Below are positions 42,790-52,648 of a stretch of DNA of 64,000 nt, piece after piece (position 1 is the stretch's first letter; each line of letters opens with the position of its first letter). The stretch is from QHXW01 sp963768075 (lineage in GTDB: Bacteria > Acidobacteriota > Terriglobia > Bryobacterales > Bryobacteraceae): the NCBI GenBank assembly GCA_963768075.1, contig CAVYHD010000022.1, positions 186,001 through 250,000 of the forward strand. The letters are read 5' to 3'. Both the position numbers and the translations under genes were made by a program. The notes below the pieces were generated by a model, which was not told the origin of the DNA, searched no databases, and saw only the letters and a list, made by a program, of their open reading frames with translations.

Positions 42790-45116
42790 ATGTGCTTGCA
42801 AATGCTATTCATCCGTTGGTTGCTGGCAGTCTTTCTAATATTTGGGCTCCCCCTTTACGCAACAATTTTTGGAAGAATACAAGGAATCGTACACGACCCA
42901 CAGCATCGGCCCTTGGCCGGAGCATCGGTAAAAGTGCAGGCGATTACTTCGGATTGGTCTCAAACTACGCAAACGGACGATAATGGTGAGTTTTCGTTCA
43001 CCGCCGTGCCCCTCGCCGACTACAAAATCACCGTCAGTCAGTCCAAATTCGAGACTTCGGAGCAGACTGTTACTGTCGCTTCTGGCTCATCACCGATTCT
43101 TCACTTTCAACTGGCGATCGCGACGCTTAAGCCAAACTACGGTTGTCGTCGGCCAACCGGAAGTGGTGAATATGGATTCGGTGACCCCCACGACTCTAGT
43201 CGATCGCGAGGACATCGCCCAAACTCCCGGCGCGGACCGCACCAACAGCATGGCGATGATCACTGACTATGTTCCCGCCGCATATGTAACCCACGACATG
43301 CTCCACATGCGAGGAGGCCATCAAGTCGATTGGCTGATTGACGGCGTACCTGTACCCAATACCAATATCGCCACCAATCTTGGCCCACAGATTGACCCCA
43401 AGGACATTGATTATCTCGAAATTCAACGCGGCAGCTACGATGCGGAATACGGAGACCGTACCTATGGAATCTTCAATATCGTGCCCCGATCCGGCTTCGA
43501 GCGTGATAATGAAGCGGAACTTGTCACCTCTTTCGGCAATTGGTTTCAAACGAACGATCAACTCAACTTCGGGGGGCACACCAAGCGCTTCGCCTATTAC
43601 GTGAGTGTAAATGCAAATCGCAGCAATTACGGTCTGCAACCCCCGATCGGGCAAGTGGTTCACGATGCGGAGAACGGTTATGGGGGATTCACGTCCCTCA
43701 TGTTCAACGAAAATTCCTCCAACCAGTTTCGGATGGTCGCTTCGTTACGCCAGGATTATTACCAGATCCCCATCGACCCGAATCCCAACTCATCCGGAAA
43801 TCAGGTTTATCCCAGTTACGGCCTTCGCGATAGCGAACGTGAGCCCGATGGTTACCTTACCTTTTCTTGGGTCCACACCTTCAATCCAAACCTGTTGCTG
43901 ACGGTTTCACCCTTCTATCATTACAACCAGGCCAGCTATACCAGCGGGCCGAACGATGTGCCCGTGATCTCGACTGTGGACCAGACAGCCAATTATGCCG
44001 GTGCCCAAGCCAGCCTGAACATAACGACCGTGAAGAACAACGACATTCAAGTGGGAGCATATGGGTTCGTCCAGCACCAGGGCAACTTCTTCAATAACGT
44101 TTTTACGGATTGCGCCCCGAACTGTCAGAACTACGGGCCGTCTTCGGCTGCGGTAACTGGCGGCCTGAGCCGAGGTTTTCGTCAGCGACCGGTTTAAGGT
44201 GACCTCCTGGTTGACGCTGATCGCCGGCCTTCGCCAATCGCACTTCGCTACCCCTGGAGCCGGAACTCAGCCGGGAGTCATCGAGAACGCAACAGACCCG
44301 CGCTTGGGTGTTGCCATCAGAGTCCCTAAACTGAATTGGGTCTTTCATGGCTTTTACGGCCACTTTTATCAAGCGCCTCCGCTGCTGACAGCTACTGGCC
44401 CATTGCTCGAATTAGCCACCAGCCAGACTCTGGCTTTCGCCCCCCTGAAGGGAGAGCGCGATGAAGAATACCAGTTCGGCGTCTCGATTCCGTTTCGCGG
44501 TTGGGTGCTCGAGGAAGACACCTTTCAAACACGCGCGCAGAATTGGCTCGACCACAACAATATCGGCGAATCGAACATCTTCTGGCCAATCACCTGGACT
44601 GCCGCCCTGATTCAGGGTTGGGAAACCACACTTCGTTCTCCGCGCCTCTGGCATCGCGCGCAGATCCACTTGGCTTACTCGAATCAGATCGCGCAGGCAA
44701 CATCGCCCATCACCGGAGGCGTGATCTGCCCTGTTCCCGTGACGGCGGCGTGCCCCGTGGCCATCCCGCCGGGATACTCCCCGGTGGACCACGATCAGAG
44801 AAACACGTTGAACTTCGGCGTCAATGGAAGTCTTCCCTGGCAAGTGTTCGCTTCGACGAATGTGTACTACGGTTCGGGATTCACGAACGGATTGCCGGAC
44901 GCGCAATATCCGGGGAACTATCTGCCCCAGCACACTACGTTCGACATTTCCCTGGGAAAAAGTTTTGGCGAGCGCGAGAGATACAGGGTCTCGTTGACCG
45001 CTCTGAATGTGGCGAATCGCCGCGTATTACTCGACAACAGCCTGACCTTTGGAGGATTCCACTTTAACGACCCGCGGCAAATCTACGCCGAATTCCGTTG
45101 GAGATTTCACTACTGA
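42790..45116 (+). CDS. TonB-dependent receptor-like outer-membrane protein with N-terminal regulatory-like domain, frameshifted
   Basis: Outer-membrane beta-barrel protein of about 775 residues. After a signal sequence (FIRWLLAVFLIFGLPLYATI) comes a carboxypeptidase-regulatory-like domain (GRIQGIVHDPQHRPLAGASV, DDNGEFSFTAVPLADYKITV). The plug reads TNSMAMITDYVPAAYVTHDM, MRGGHQVDWLIDGVPVPN and IQRGSYDAEYGDRTYGIFNI. The barrel ends with an aromatic C-terminal residue (EFRWRFHY). Frame changes are needed near 43125 and near 44170; homology continues across both. The start has a GAGGAG site. The ligand is unknown; the preceding Cys-rich protein hints at a metal, without proof. Confidence 0.82.
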
Positions 45117-45127
45117 AAAATTCACTC

Positions 45128-45601
45128 TTAGAAGCCCAGTTCTCGATCCCAGTGGAGATCCCGGGCGGCGCGCTTCACAAACTCCAGCGCGGCGTCAATA
45201 TGGTGGTACGCGGCGTCTCGCCAGCGGCTCGCGTCGGGGTTGTCTTCTTCACGGCCGATATCGGCCCTGGCGCTTCTGAGAAGGGCGACGATCTTGCGGA
45301 ACCGCCCGTGGCGGTCGAGATTCGCATCCACATGCGGATGATCTTCGAGATCCTTGTGGTCGATCACCGAGGCGCGGTCAATTTCAGCGATAGCCCGATC
45401 CACTTCTTCGTGAGCGGCACGAAGATTTCGGGTGACATTGGGTTCCTCTCGGACGTTGAGGTACCGCTGCGCCGCGCGAAGGTCGCTGCGAGCGTGCATG
45501 TAGTGCGGATGCCGGCCAGGCGTAGCCGCAAATCCCCGAACCGCGGCAAATGCGGCTGTGACGCCAAAAACGACCATCCAAACGTATGTTCTTTTGTTCA
45601 T
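45128..45601 (-). CDS. Secreted alpha-helical hypothetical protein
   Basis: 157 residues with a signal peptide (RTYVWMVVFGVTAAFAAVRG, cleavage near GFA-AT). The mature part is highly charged and helical, rich in His, Arg and Asp: HPHYMHARSDLRAAQRYLNV, RNLRAAHEEVDRAIAEIDRA and RDAAYHHIDAALEFVKRAAR. The repeated R-A-A-x-x-x-x-D pattern suggests a helical bundle. I do not recognise a named family. ATG 45599-45601 has a GAGGAGGGG-like site. It converges with the TonB receptor with an 11-base gap. Confidence 0.7.
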   Translation of the reverse strand: MNKRTYVWMVVFGVTAAFAAVRGFAATPGRHPHYMHARSDLRAAQRYLNVREEPNVTRNLRAAHEEVDRAIAEIDRASVIDHKDLEDHPHVDANLDRHGRFRKIVALLRSARADIGREEDNPDASRWRDAAYHHIDAALEFVKRAARDLHWDRELGF

Positions 45602-45708
45602 CCTTCCCCTCCTCAGGTTGAAACCCCGCTTCTCTCGCCCAGTTGCCATACTTGTGCTTGATCCTACCCAAACTTAATCAAGAGTCAAGAATCAGGAGAC
45701 TGGTTCGC

Positions 45709-46534
45709 TCACTGCGCTTCGTGCCGATGCAAATGGGGGTGAGGCTGTACGACTCCTTCCCCGTGGACGTGATGGTGTGGGCGAACGAGTTTGGTGCGCT
45801 CCAGAAGCGCGACATCGTGCAGAATGGCGAGCGGTGTTCCTTCCCCCGCTATGCTCCCATTTTCGAAAACGTAGCAGCGGTCGGCGATGTCCTCCAGCGT
45901 GTCCAGGTCGTGCGTGGCGGTAATCACGGTCTTGGACTGATTACCGCACGAGACAAGAAAATCGACGATCTGCGCCTGGCTGCCGGGGTCTAACGCCGCG
46001 CTCGGCTCGTCCAACAGAAGCACTTCCGGATCGAGTATCAGGACCGACGCCAGCGCGACGCGTTTCTTTTCGCCTCCCGAGAGCCGATGCGGCGCGCGGT
46101 CCCGCAAGTGGCCAATGCCCATCTGTTCCAGCGTTTCCTCCACACGCCGCCGGATCTGGTCCTTGGGCCATCGAAGTTGCAGAGGCCCGAAGGCCAACTC
46201 GTCGAACACGCTGGGATTAAACAGTTGAATATCAGGATTCTGGAACACCAGTCCAACGCGGCGCCGGAATCGAAAGAAGAATTCCTCGTTTTCCAGCCGC
46301 TGTTCGCTCAGACCTTCCGCCAAAGAACGAGACCTCTCCTCGTTCGGGAAAACACAGCCCGGCCAGCACCCGCAAAAGCGTCGACTTCCCCGAGCCGTTG
46401 GCCCCCAGCAGCGCGACGCGTTCCCCACGCATGACGTGCATGGATAGCCCGCGCAAAGCAACCACTTGGTTGTAACGGTAGGAAATATCGTGCACGGCAA
46501 ACGCAGCAGCGGGCACGGAAACCGGATCTCTCAT
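45709..46534 (-). CDS. cbiO: ECF transporter ATP-binding protein (CbiO/NikO type), frameshifted, His-rich tail
   Basis: ATPase of a cobalt/nickel energy-coupling-factor transporter. From ATG 46532-46534 (overlapping the CbiMQ stop as ATGA) it reads to Walker A GANGSGKSTLLRVLAGLCFP and GEVSFFG. The frame then changes near 46320 and continues with FRRRVGLVFQNPDIQLFNPS (Q-loop), LSGGEKKRVALASVLI (signature), VLLLDEPSAALDP (Walker B) and the switch His of ITATHDLDTLE. The C end carries eight His in 24 residues (RPHHHVHGEGV, QPHPHLHRHEAQ), which may bind metal. Third gene of the nikR-cbiMQ-cbiO operon. Confidence 0.88.
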
Positions 46535-48471
46535 CGCCCCAGCCACACCGCGAGAGCGGCAATCCCCAGAATGGTGGTGCCGCGCATCCAGTCCTTCCAG
46601 CCTACGTTCGCTTCGTCCAGCAGGCGCACCTCACCGCGAAATCCTCGCGCCTGCATCGCCGTATGCACTTCTCCGCTCAACTGGAGGGTTTTGCCGAGCA
46701 GCACGCCCGCGCTGGCCACTGCCAGCCTGCGCCGCTCGGATCCTTCGAGCGCGCCCACCAGGCGGCACTCGCGAGATTCAAACATGTCTCTCGCAATCTG
46801 CAGGAACAGGAACATGTACCGGTACGTCATTCCCAGAATCACCACCAGAACCACCGGCAGTCTGAAAAATCGAAGCGCCATCAGAACGTGTGTCCACAGT
46901 GTGCAAAGAATGAACAGAACCGATAGCGTCGCGGCCGTCTCCGCCCGCAGCACCAGAAGCGTCGCGCTGCTGAGACCCTGTTGCGTTACCTGCCAATCGA
47001 GCACTGGCAGCCGGTAAACGGTTTGGCCGGCCGTCAGGAAAATAGCGGGCGCAGCGATCGTGCCCGTGAATGCGGCAACCGCAATCCATACTCTAGTAGC
47101 GAGAATTCGAATGGGAATATGAGAGAGTAACGCCAGAATCACGGCGGTAACGAAAACTCCCACTAACGCCGGGATTCGATGCACCGTGACGGCCGCGAAA
47201 ATCAACGCGCCGATGCCGATCATTTTCACGCGGGGATCCCAACGTTGTAACAGACCGTTCGACGACGCCATGTCCTCCGCGAAGACCGTATGCTCCATCG
47301 ATTCCAGCAAACTGCGTATCGTTTTCTCGATGAAAGTCTTTCGACGGCGCCGGTCGGACGCCCAGTGCTCACTCGCCGGATTCGCCCGCGGTTCGGATCG
47401 GCCCGGGCCGAGAAGCAAGGTCCCCAATAAGCCACCCGCGATGATGAGCCCCACACCAACCATCGCGGACACAAGATATCCGAACGCCGCGCTCCGGATG
47501 AACGATGGCGCATACCGCGACAGGGGAGCCGTCCAAATGGAGGATAAGCGCTCCAGACCGTGCGGAATTTGGGTCGGCGGCGTCTGATTGCTGGAAGCGG
47601 CAGCGATTTGCTGTCGAACCTGAGGATCTGAAAAGTCGCGCGCCGTCCATTCTCCCCACGCGCTGCCCGCGGCCAGAATGCCGAGCGGAGTCAGTATCAA
47701 CAGTAATGCCAGCCCGAGCCATAGCTTGCGCACGGTCGCCCAAGGCACCCCACCGGCAGCCGGCTGAAGGGGCGCATCAACGTCGGGAGCGTCAGGCGCG
47801 GTCAACCGGAGTAGCGCTGGATCCGCCCGCTGAAGATAGGCAATCACCCCGGCGGAAATGATGAACTCCGCGAGACCGGCCAGCGTCAGATGTCCGATCA
47901 TCATCGCCGGAATCGAGACGCTCAGAGGATAGGGCGCGTACAGTGGCGCGCCCGACGCATCGTGAAAAAACAGCGGCTGAATGCCAAATTCGATGGCGGC
48001 AACTAGCGCCGCGAGGTTGATCGCCACATAACCGGCGATTCCAGCTCCGACTACGCGGCGGGAGGAGCCAATCGCGGCCCGGTAGCACACCAGGCGATAG
48101 ACTCCGTAACTCGCGAGCGATCCGACGATCGCCATATTGAAACAGTTGGCGCCAATGGCCGTGATTCCTCCGTCGCCGAAAAACACGGCTTGGATCACTA
48201 GCGCGATCGAAAGGGCCAGGATGGACGCCCACGGGCCCAACACGATCGAAGCGATGCCCATGCCCACCGCGTGGCCCGTCGTGCCGCCCGGCAGCGGCAG
48301 GTTGAACATCATGATCACAAACGAAAAAGCCGCGAAGACCGACACCAGCGGAATCATCCGCGTGCTCAGCGTCTTCTGCACCCGGCGTACCGCGGCGTAC
48401 CAAAACGGCGTGGCAGCCACCACGAGACTTCCGCAGGTGGATGGGCTTAGGTATCCGTCGGGGATGTGCAA
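46531..48471 (-). CDS. Fused CbiM-PDGLE-CbiQ nickel/cobalt ECF transporter protein
   Basis: 646-residue membrane protein joining the parts of an ECF metal transporter that are usually separate. Residues 1 to about 215 are the CbiM/NikM substrate-binding unit, starting with the metal-binding N end MHIPDGYLSPSTC and including FNLPLPGGTTGHAVGMG. About 245-355 resembles the PDGLE/NikN part (ILTPLGILAAGSAWGEW, then LERLSSIW and YAPSF). About 390-646 is CbiQ (RWDPRVKMIGIGALIFAAVT, FFRLPVVLVVILGMTYRYMF, HTAMQARGFRGEVRL). NikR upstream argues for nickel rather than cobalt. Confidence 0.88.
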   Translation of the reverse strand: MHIPDGYLSPSTCGSLVVAATPFWYAAVRRVQKTLSTRMIPLVSVFAAFSFVIMMFNLPLPGGTTGHAVGMGIASIVLGPWASILALSIALVIQAVFFGDGGITAIGANCFNMAIVGSLASYGVYRLVCYRAAIGSSRRVVGAGIAGYVAINLAALVAAIEFGIQPLFFHDASGAPLYAPYPLSVSIPAMMIGHLTLAGLAEFIISAGVIAYLQRADPALLRLTAPDAPDVDAPLQPAAGGVPWATVRKLWLGLALLLILTPLGILAAGSAWGEWTARDFSDPQVRQQIAAASSNQTPPTQIPHGLERLSSIWTAPLSRYAPSFIRSAAFGYLVSAMVGVGLIIAGGLLGTLLLGPGRSEPRANPASEHWASDRRRRKTFIEKTIRSLLESMEHTVFAEDMASSNGLLQRWDPRVKMIGIGALIFAAVTVHRIPALVGVFVTAVILALLSHIPIRILATRVWIAVAAFTGTIAAPAIFLTAGQTVYRLPVLDWQVTQQGLSSATLLVLRAETAATLSVLFILCTLWTHVLMALRFFRLPVVLVVILGMTYRYMFLFLQIARDMFESRECRLVGALEGSERRRLAVASAGVLLGKTLQLSGEVHTAMQARGFRGEVRLLDEANVGWKDWMRGTTILGIAALAVWLGR

Positions 48472-48538
48472 GCGAGTCGCCTTGGTCAGAAGCAGCTTAG
48501 CACGATTTCTCCGTTCGTGCGAAACCGCGGCCCGTCCG

Positions 48539-48958
48539 TCAGGGAAGATGATGTCCGGACGTCGTAACCGTGAGACGCCCGTGCTTCACACCTTTGGTCG
48601 CGATGAGCGCATTGGACAGCTTTTGCACCAGTGACGCCCGGCCGCGCACCAGGATCACTTCGAGACAGTTGTCGTGGTCCAGGTGCACGTGCAGCGCCGA
48701 GAGTACCGCCGAGTGGTATTGATGCTGAAGTTCGGTGAGCCTTTCGGTCAGGAGGCGGGCGTGGTGGTCGTACACCAGAGTCACGGTTCCGAACACTTCG
48801 GCATCCGAAGACTTCCATACCTCCTGCACCAATTCATTGCGTATCAGATCGCGAAATGCTTCCGAGCGGTTCGTATACCCACGATGCGCGATGAGCTTGT
48901 CGAACTTCTCCAGAAGATCGCCGCTGAGAGCTACACCTATACGGCACAGGTCTGTCAT
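48539..48958 (-). CDS. nikR: Nickel-responsive regulator NikR
   Basis: 139-residue ribbon-helix-helix repressor with a C-terminal ACT-like nickel domain. The DNA-binding part is CRIGVALSGDLLEKFDKLIA and YTNRSEAFRDLIRNELV. The nickel ligands of the E. coli protein (H76, H87, H89, C95) correspond to His79 (ELQHQYHS), His90, His92 and Cys98 (ALHVHLDHDNCLEV). I chose ATG 48956-48958 (MTDLCRIGVAL), at the normal distance from the RHH strand; the frame opens earlier to 49060. It precedes the transporter genes by 67 bases and presumably represses them when nickel is plentiful. Confidence 0.93.
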   Translation of the reverse strand: MTDLCRIGVALSGDLLEKFDKLIAHRGYTNRSEAFRDLIRNELVQEVWKSSDAEVFGTVTLVYDHHARLLTERLTELQHQYHSAVLSALHVHLDHDNCLEVILVRGRASLVQKLSNALIATKGVKHGRLTVTTSGHHLP

Positions 48959-48979
48959 ATGTCTTAACTCAAAGATACA
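48958..48979. promoter_or_regulatory. Imperfect inverted repeat at the nikR start, possible operator
   Basis: TATGTCTT (48958-48965) and AAGATACA (48972-48979) match at 6 of 8 positions around a 6-base centre. Position fits autoregulation of nikR, but the sequence is not the E. coli GTATGA-N16-TCATAC box. Confidence 0.3.
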
Positions 48980-49058
48980 TCGAAGCGGGCGGTGATCGAT
49001 GCCGCAAACCCTCAGATCAACTTGATTCTCTCCCCTCTCGCGTTGTACCCTCGCACGC

Positions 49059-50075
49059 ATGATTCTGCCCCAGACCTACGGCGCGGCCCTGTTCCTCATT
49101 TTCGCGAGCATGCTTTGCTGGGGCTCATGGGCCAATACTTTCAAACTCGCCGGCAAATGGCGCTTCGAGCTCTTCTATTACGATTACTCTCTAGGTCTGC
49201 TCATCGCCGCGACCCTCTACGCTTTGACCTTCGGCAATCTCGGATCCGATGGCCTGCCCTTCCTCGCCGACTTGCGGCACGCGGGCTTGCGGCAAATCTT
49301 TTTCGGCGCCGCCGGCGGCATCGTCTTCAACCTCGCCAACATACTGTTAGTCGCGGCCATCTCGCTCGCCGGTTTGTCCGTCGCCTTTCCCATCGGCATC
49401 GGTCTGGCGCTGGTGATTGGCGTCATCTGGAATTACAGCCTCAAGCCCCAAGGCAACCCGGCCTTGCTTTTCACCGGCGCCGCCATCGTGGCCGTCGCCA
49501 TTGTCGTCGACGCCTTCGCCTATCGCGCGCTCGAAGCCGCCAAGGCCGCCGGGACGCAGCGCAGACTGTCCGGCAGGGGAATCACGCTGAGCCTGGTGAG
49601 CGGCTTGTTGATGGGATCGTTCTTTCCGCTGGTCGAAATGGGAAAGGCCGGCGCACAAGGCCTTGGACCGTACGCCATCGGGTTCGTTTTCGCGGTTGGC
49701 GTGTTCCTCTCCACATTCCTCTTCAACCTGTTTTTCATGAAAATGCCGGTTGAAGGCCCGCCGGTCGCCATGTCCGAATATTTCACCGGAACCGGGTGGC
49801 AGCATCTGCTGGGCCTCGTTGGTGGCCTCATCTGGGCCACCGGAACCATCGCCAACTTCGCCGCCGCCAGCACTCCGGAAAGCGTGCAGGTCGGCCCCGC
49901 CATCAGCTACGCTATCGGCCAGGGCGCCACTATGGTCAGCGCGCTTTGGGGTCTGCTTGTTTGGAAAGAATTCGCCGGCGCCACCAGCCGCGTGCGCGTC
50001 CTGGTCCTGATCATGCTGATCCTGTTCGTCACCGGCCTGGCGCTTGTCTCCGTCGCCCCGCTCTACGCGCGCTAG
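49059..50075 (+). CDS. GRP-family sugar transporter (GlcU/RhaT-like)
   Basis: 338-residue membrane protein with ten hydrophobic helices in two similar halves, the layout of the glucose/ribose porter (drug/metabolite transporter) group. Visible markers are LFLIFASMLCWGSWANTFKL in the first helix, ANILLVAAISLAGLSVAFPI, GIGLALVIGVIWNY, and FAAASTPESVQVGPAISYAI. The substrate cannot be read from the sequence. It is divergent from nikR (100 bases between starts) and converges with the methyltransferase gene with a 6-base gap. Confidence 0.85.
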   Translation: MILPQTYGAALFLIFASMLCWGSWANTFKLAGKWRFELFYYDYSLGLLIAATLYALTFGNLGSDGLPFLADLRHAGLRQIFFGAAGGIVFNLANILLVAAISLAGLSVAFPIGIGLALVIGVIWNYSLKPQGNPALLFTGAAIVAVAIVVDAFAYRALEAAKAAGTQRRLSGRGITLSLVSGLLMGSFFPLVEMGKAGAQGLGPYAIGFVFAVGVFLSTFLFNLFFMKMPVEGPPVAMSEYFTGTGWQHLLGLVGGLIWATGTIANFAAASTPESVQVGPAISYAIGQGATMVSALWGLLVWKEFAGATSRVRVLVLIMLILFVTGLALVSVAPLYAR

Positions 50076-50081
50076 CAGCCT

Positions 50082-50762
50082 TCACTTCTTCTCGAATATC
50101 GCCACGTACTGGCCGTTCGTGCCGTGCTCATGCTGCGAGATCAGCCGGAAGTGGTTGGCTTCGACTTCCTGGATCACGCCCGCCGCATCCAGACGGATAT
50201 GGTGCGGCGGCATCCCGGCCGCTCCCGGGTGGAAATCCACAATCACGAGCCGCCCCCTCTTGCGCAGCTCCCGATTTAATGCCGCCAGCATCTTCTCCGG
50301 ATAATTCCAGTGATGATAGGACTCGAGCGCCAGCGCCACATCCACGCCATTCTCCGGAAGCGCGGGATCCGTCTCCGAGCCCTTCACAAACTCGACGTTC
50401 GTGAGTTTGTGATCCTTCGCCGTGTTCTCCGCCTTCTCCAGAAAATCCGGAAAAATATCTTCGCCCAGCACGCGCCCGCCGGTTCCCACCGCTTCGCTCA
50501 GATATGGCAGTATGTAGCCTGTTCCCGTCCCGATATCCGCCACCACCATGCCCGGCTTGATACCGATCGCTGCCACGAGTTCCCTCGGCTTCTGCTTCGC
50601 ATCCCGGTCCGCCGACGAGAGCCCCTTCGCAACCGCCTCCCGCCCTTGCAAAGTCTGATACCGTTCGTTGGCGTCCTTGGCCACTTGCCCGCCGAGAGCA
50701 CACGCACACAGCAGCAGGCAAACCCCTGACACCTGGCATCTGAAACGCGGCGCCTTCTTCAT
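50082..50762 (-). CDS. Secreted class I SAM methyltransferase-like protein
   Basis: 226 residues with a hydrophobic signal-like N end (CQVSGVCLLLCACALGGQVA). The SAM-binding motif I is VVADIGTGTGYILPYLSEAV, followed by acidic GRVLGEDIFPDFLEKAE and motif IV-like VDVALALESYHHW. An exported SAM-dependent enzyme is unusual because SAM is cytoplasmic; similar proteins with predicted signals occur in many genomes and their role is unclear. Its ATG overlaps the hom stop as ATGA (50759-50762), so it is translated with homoserine dehydrogenase. Confidence 0.8.
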   Translation of the reverse strand: MKKAPRFRCQVSGVCLLLCACALGGQVAKDANERYQTLQGREAVAKGLSSADRDAKQKPRELVAAIGIKPGMVVADIGTGTGYILPYLSEAVGTGGRVLGEDIFPDFLEKAENTAKDHKLTNVEFVKGSETDPALPENGVDVALALESYHHWNYPEKMLAALNRELRKRGRLVIVDFHPGAAGMPPHHIRLDAAGVIQEVEANHFRLISQHEHGTNGQYVAIFEKK

Positions 50763-52075
50763 AACGGCGGCTCCATCGGCAACGCCAGCGGTGGCTCCCG
50801 GAGAAAGTCCAAGTGCGACATCTTCTCGACCGCATCACGCACCGCGTGCTCATAGGTCGGCTCCACCGTGATCACAAAAGGTAGATCATGCTTGGTCTCG
50901 CCCGGCAGCTGCAGCACTGCCTCCAGGCTGATGCGCTGCTCCGCCAGTATTCCCGCCAGCGTGGCGATAATCCCCGGCCGGTCGTCTACGCGGAACCGCA
51001 GATAGTACGCGCACTTCTCGCTCGTCACCGACAGCGGCTTGTATTCCCCCAGCCGCTCATGCGCGAACGGTGAGACGCGCTCTGGCCGCCCGTAGCGAAT
51101 TTCGCGCGCCACTCGCATCAGGTCGCTCGTCACCGCCACTCCGGTTGGTAGCGGCCCCGCGCCCCGCCCGTAGTAGAACGTGTCTTCTCCGTAACGGCCC
51201 TTCACCCACACCGCGTTGTACGCCCCGTGAACTCCGGCAATTATGGTCTCTGAGCCGATCAGCGCCGGCCGCACCGAGAGGATCAGACCATCTGCAGTTT
51301 GCCGCGCGGCACAGATTAACCGGATCGTGTGGCCCAACTGGTGCGCATACTGGAAATCCATGGGCGAAATGCGCCGGATGCCTTCCACAAAAATATCCGC
51401 CGGCGTGATTCTTTCGCCAAACGCCAGCGCCGCAAGAATCGCCAGTTTGGAGCGCGCATCGAAGCCGTCAATATCGGCGCTCGGATCGGCTTCCGCATAT
51501 CCCAGCCGCTGCGCCTCCGCCAGCACCTCTCCGAGCGTCGCCCCGCGCTTCTCCATCTCCGTCAGGATGTAATTGCTCGTGCCGTTCAGGATCCCGTAAA
51601 GCGCCACCACGCGATCTCCCGAGATCCCCTCGCGCAACACGGCATGAATCGGAATCCCTCCGGCAACGCTTGCCTCCATCGCCAGATTGATCCCCGCCCG
51701 GATCGCCCGATCCCAAATCTCCGCTCCACAACTGGCCATCAGCTCTTTGTTCGCCGTCACGACCGACTTTCGGTTCGCGATCGCGCCATCAATGATCTCC
51801 GCCGCTACCGACGTGCCACCCACCAGTTCGGCGATGATGTCCACTTCCGGGTGCGACACCACTTCCCGCCAATCCGACGTGCGCTGCACCGGTCCCAGTG
51901 ATTCCGGCAGCGCCTTCCCTTCTACCGACCGGCTGCACACCACCGTCACGCGCAGCGGAAACCCCAGCTTCTGCCCGATCTGAGCCGCGTTCTCCGCCAG
52001 AACCACAAGCGTGCCCGATCCAACGTTTCCCAGACCCACCACTCCCACGTTTACCGGCTGCATCTTGGCTATCAT
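50759..52075 (-). CDS. hom: Homoserine dehydrogenase with C-terminal ACT domain
   Basis: Reduces aspartate semialdehyde to homoserine on the way to threonine and methionine. About 438 residues. The NAD(P)-binding loop is NVGVVGLGNVGSGTLVVLAE. The catalytic core shows NKELMASCGAEIWDRAI, ILNGTSNYILTEMEKRGATL and GYAEADPSADIDGFDARSKL (with the catalytic Lys). The ACT domain near the C end (LRFRVDDRPGIIATLAGILA) gives feedback control in relatives. The start is ATG 52073-52075 or 52061-52063; neither has a strong ribosome site. The methyltransferase gene follows with an ATGA overlap. Confidence 0.94.
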   Translation of the reverse strand: MIAKMQPVNVGVVGLGNVGSGTLVVLAENAAQIGQKLGFPLRVTVVCSRSVEGKALPESLGPVQRTSDWREVVSHPEVDIIAELVGGTSVAAEIIDGAIANRKSVVTANKELMASCGAEIWDRAIRAGINLAMEASVAGGIPIHAVLREGISGDRVVALYGILNGTSNYILTEMEKRGATLGEVLAEAQRLGYAEADPSADIDGFDARSKLAILAALAFGERITPADIFVEGIRRISPMDFQYAHQLGHTIRLICAARQTADGLILSVRPALIGSETIIAGVHGAYNAVWVKGRYGEDTFYYGRGAGPLPTGVAVTSDLMRVAREIRYGRPERVSPFAHERLGEYKPLSVTSEKCAYYLRFRVDDRPGIIATLAGILAEQRISLEAVLQLPGETKHDLPFVITVEPTYEHAVRDAVEKMSHLDFLREPPLALPMEPPL

Positions 52076-52115
52076 AACAGCAGGTTCCGCGACCTTTACC
52101 CGGAGGCCCAATCCG

Positions 52116-52445
52116 ATGAAAAAACGCGTCCTGCCTGTCACGGCCGTCGCTGCCGGAATGGTGCTCGCTCTTTCTCTCTACTCACAGATTCCCCCAATAT
52201 CTGAGCCGCCAGCCGAGACCGCTCCCGTCCGCCTGCCCAATGGCAAGCTTCAGCAGGATGAGATCCTCAAGGAGGATCACGAGAAGTCCATCAAGGATGC
52301 CGCCCAGTTAATCGAACTCGCCGAAGCCCTGAAACTGGAACTTGAGAAAGACGATGCCCACGTCCTGTCCCTCTCCAGCCTGAAGAAAACCGAAGAGATC
52401 GAGAAGATCGCCAAGCGCATCCGCACCCGGCTGAAGCGATTCTGA
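52116..52445 (+). CDS. Small secreted helical hypothetical protein
   Basis: 109 residues with a signal peptide (VLPVTAVAAGMVLALSLYSQ). The mature protein has a Pro-rich start (PPISEPPAETAPVRLPNG) and then a charged amphipathic helix region (ILKEDHEKSIKDAAQLIELA, EALKLELEKDDAHVLSL, KTEEIEKIAKRIRTRLKR). No family recognised. ATG 52116 follows a CGGAGG site by 9 bases. It is divergent from hom with 40 bases between starts. Confidence 0.7.
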   Translation: MKKRVLPVTAVAAGMVLALSLYSQIPPISEPPAETAPVRLPNGKLQQDEILKEDHEKSIKDAAQLIELAEALKLELEKDDAHVLSLSSLKKTEEIEKIAKRIRTRLKRF

Positions 52446-52648
52446 GACCCCTACGAACCCTCAAAAATACAATAATTTAGCTCTCAGACCTAGATTTCGG
52501 CAAACCCCTCGTTCTTGCCTATCCCACACGCTATTGAAAAGTGTTAACTTATGGCATTCACTACGATTGGCCCTAAACCTGCTCGATTTTAACGACTTAT
52601 CTACAGTTTTACACGATGGTTGTGAGCAAAATTTCGCAGGAGGTACGG

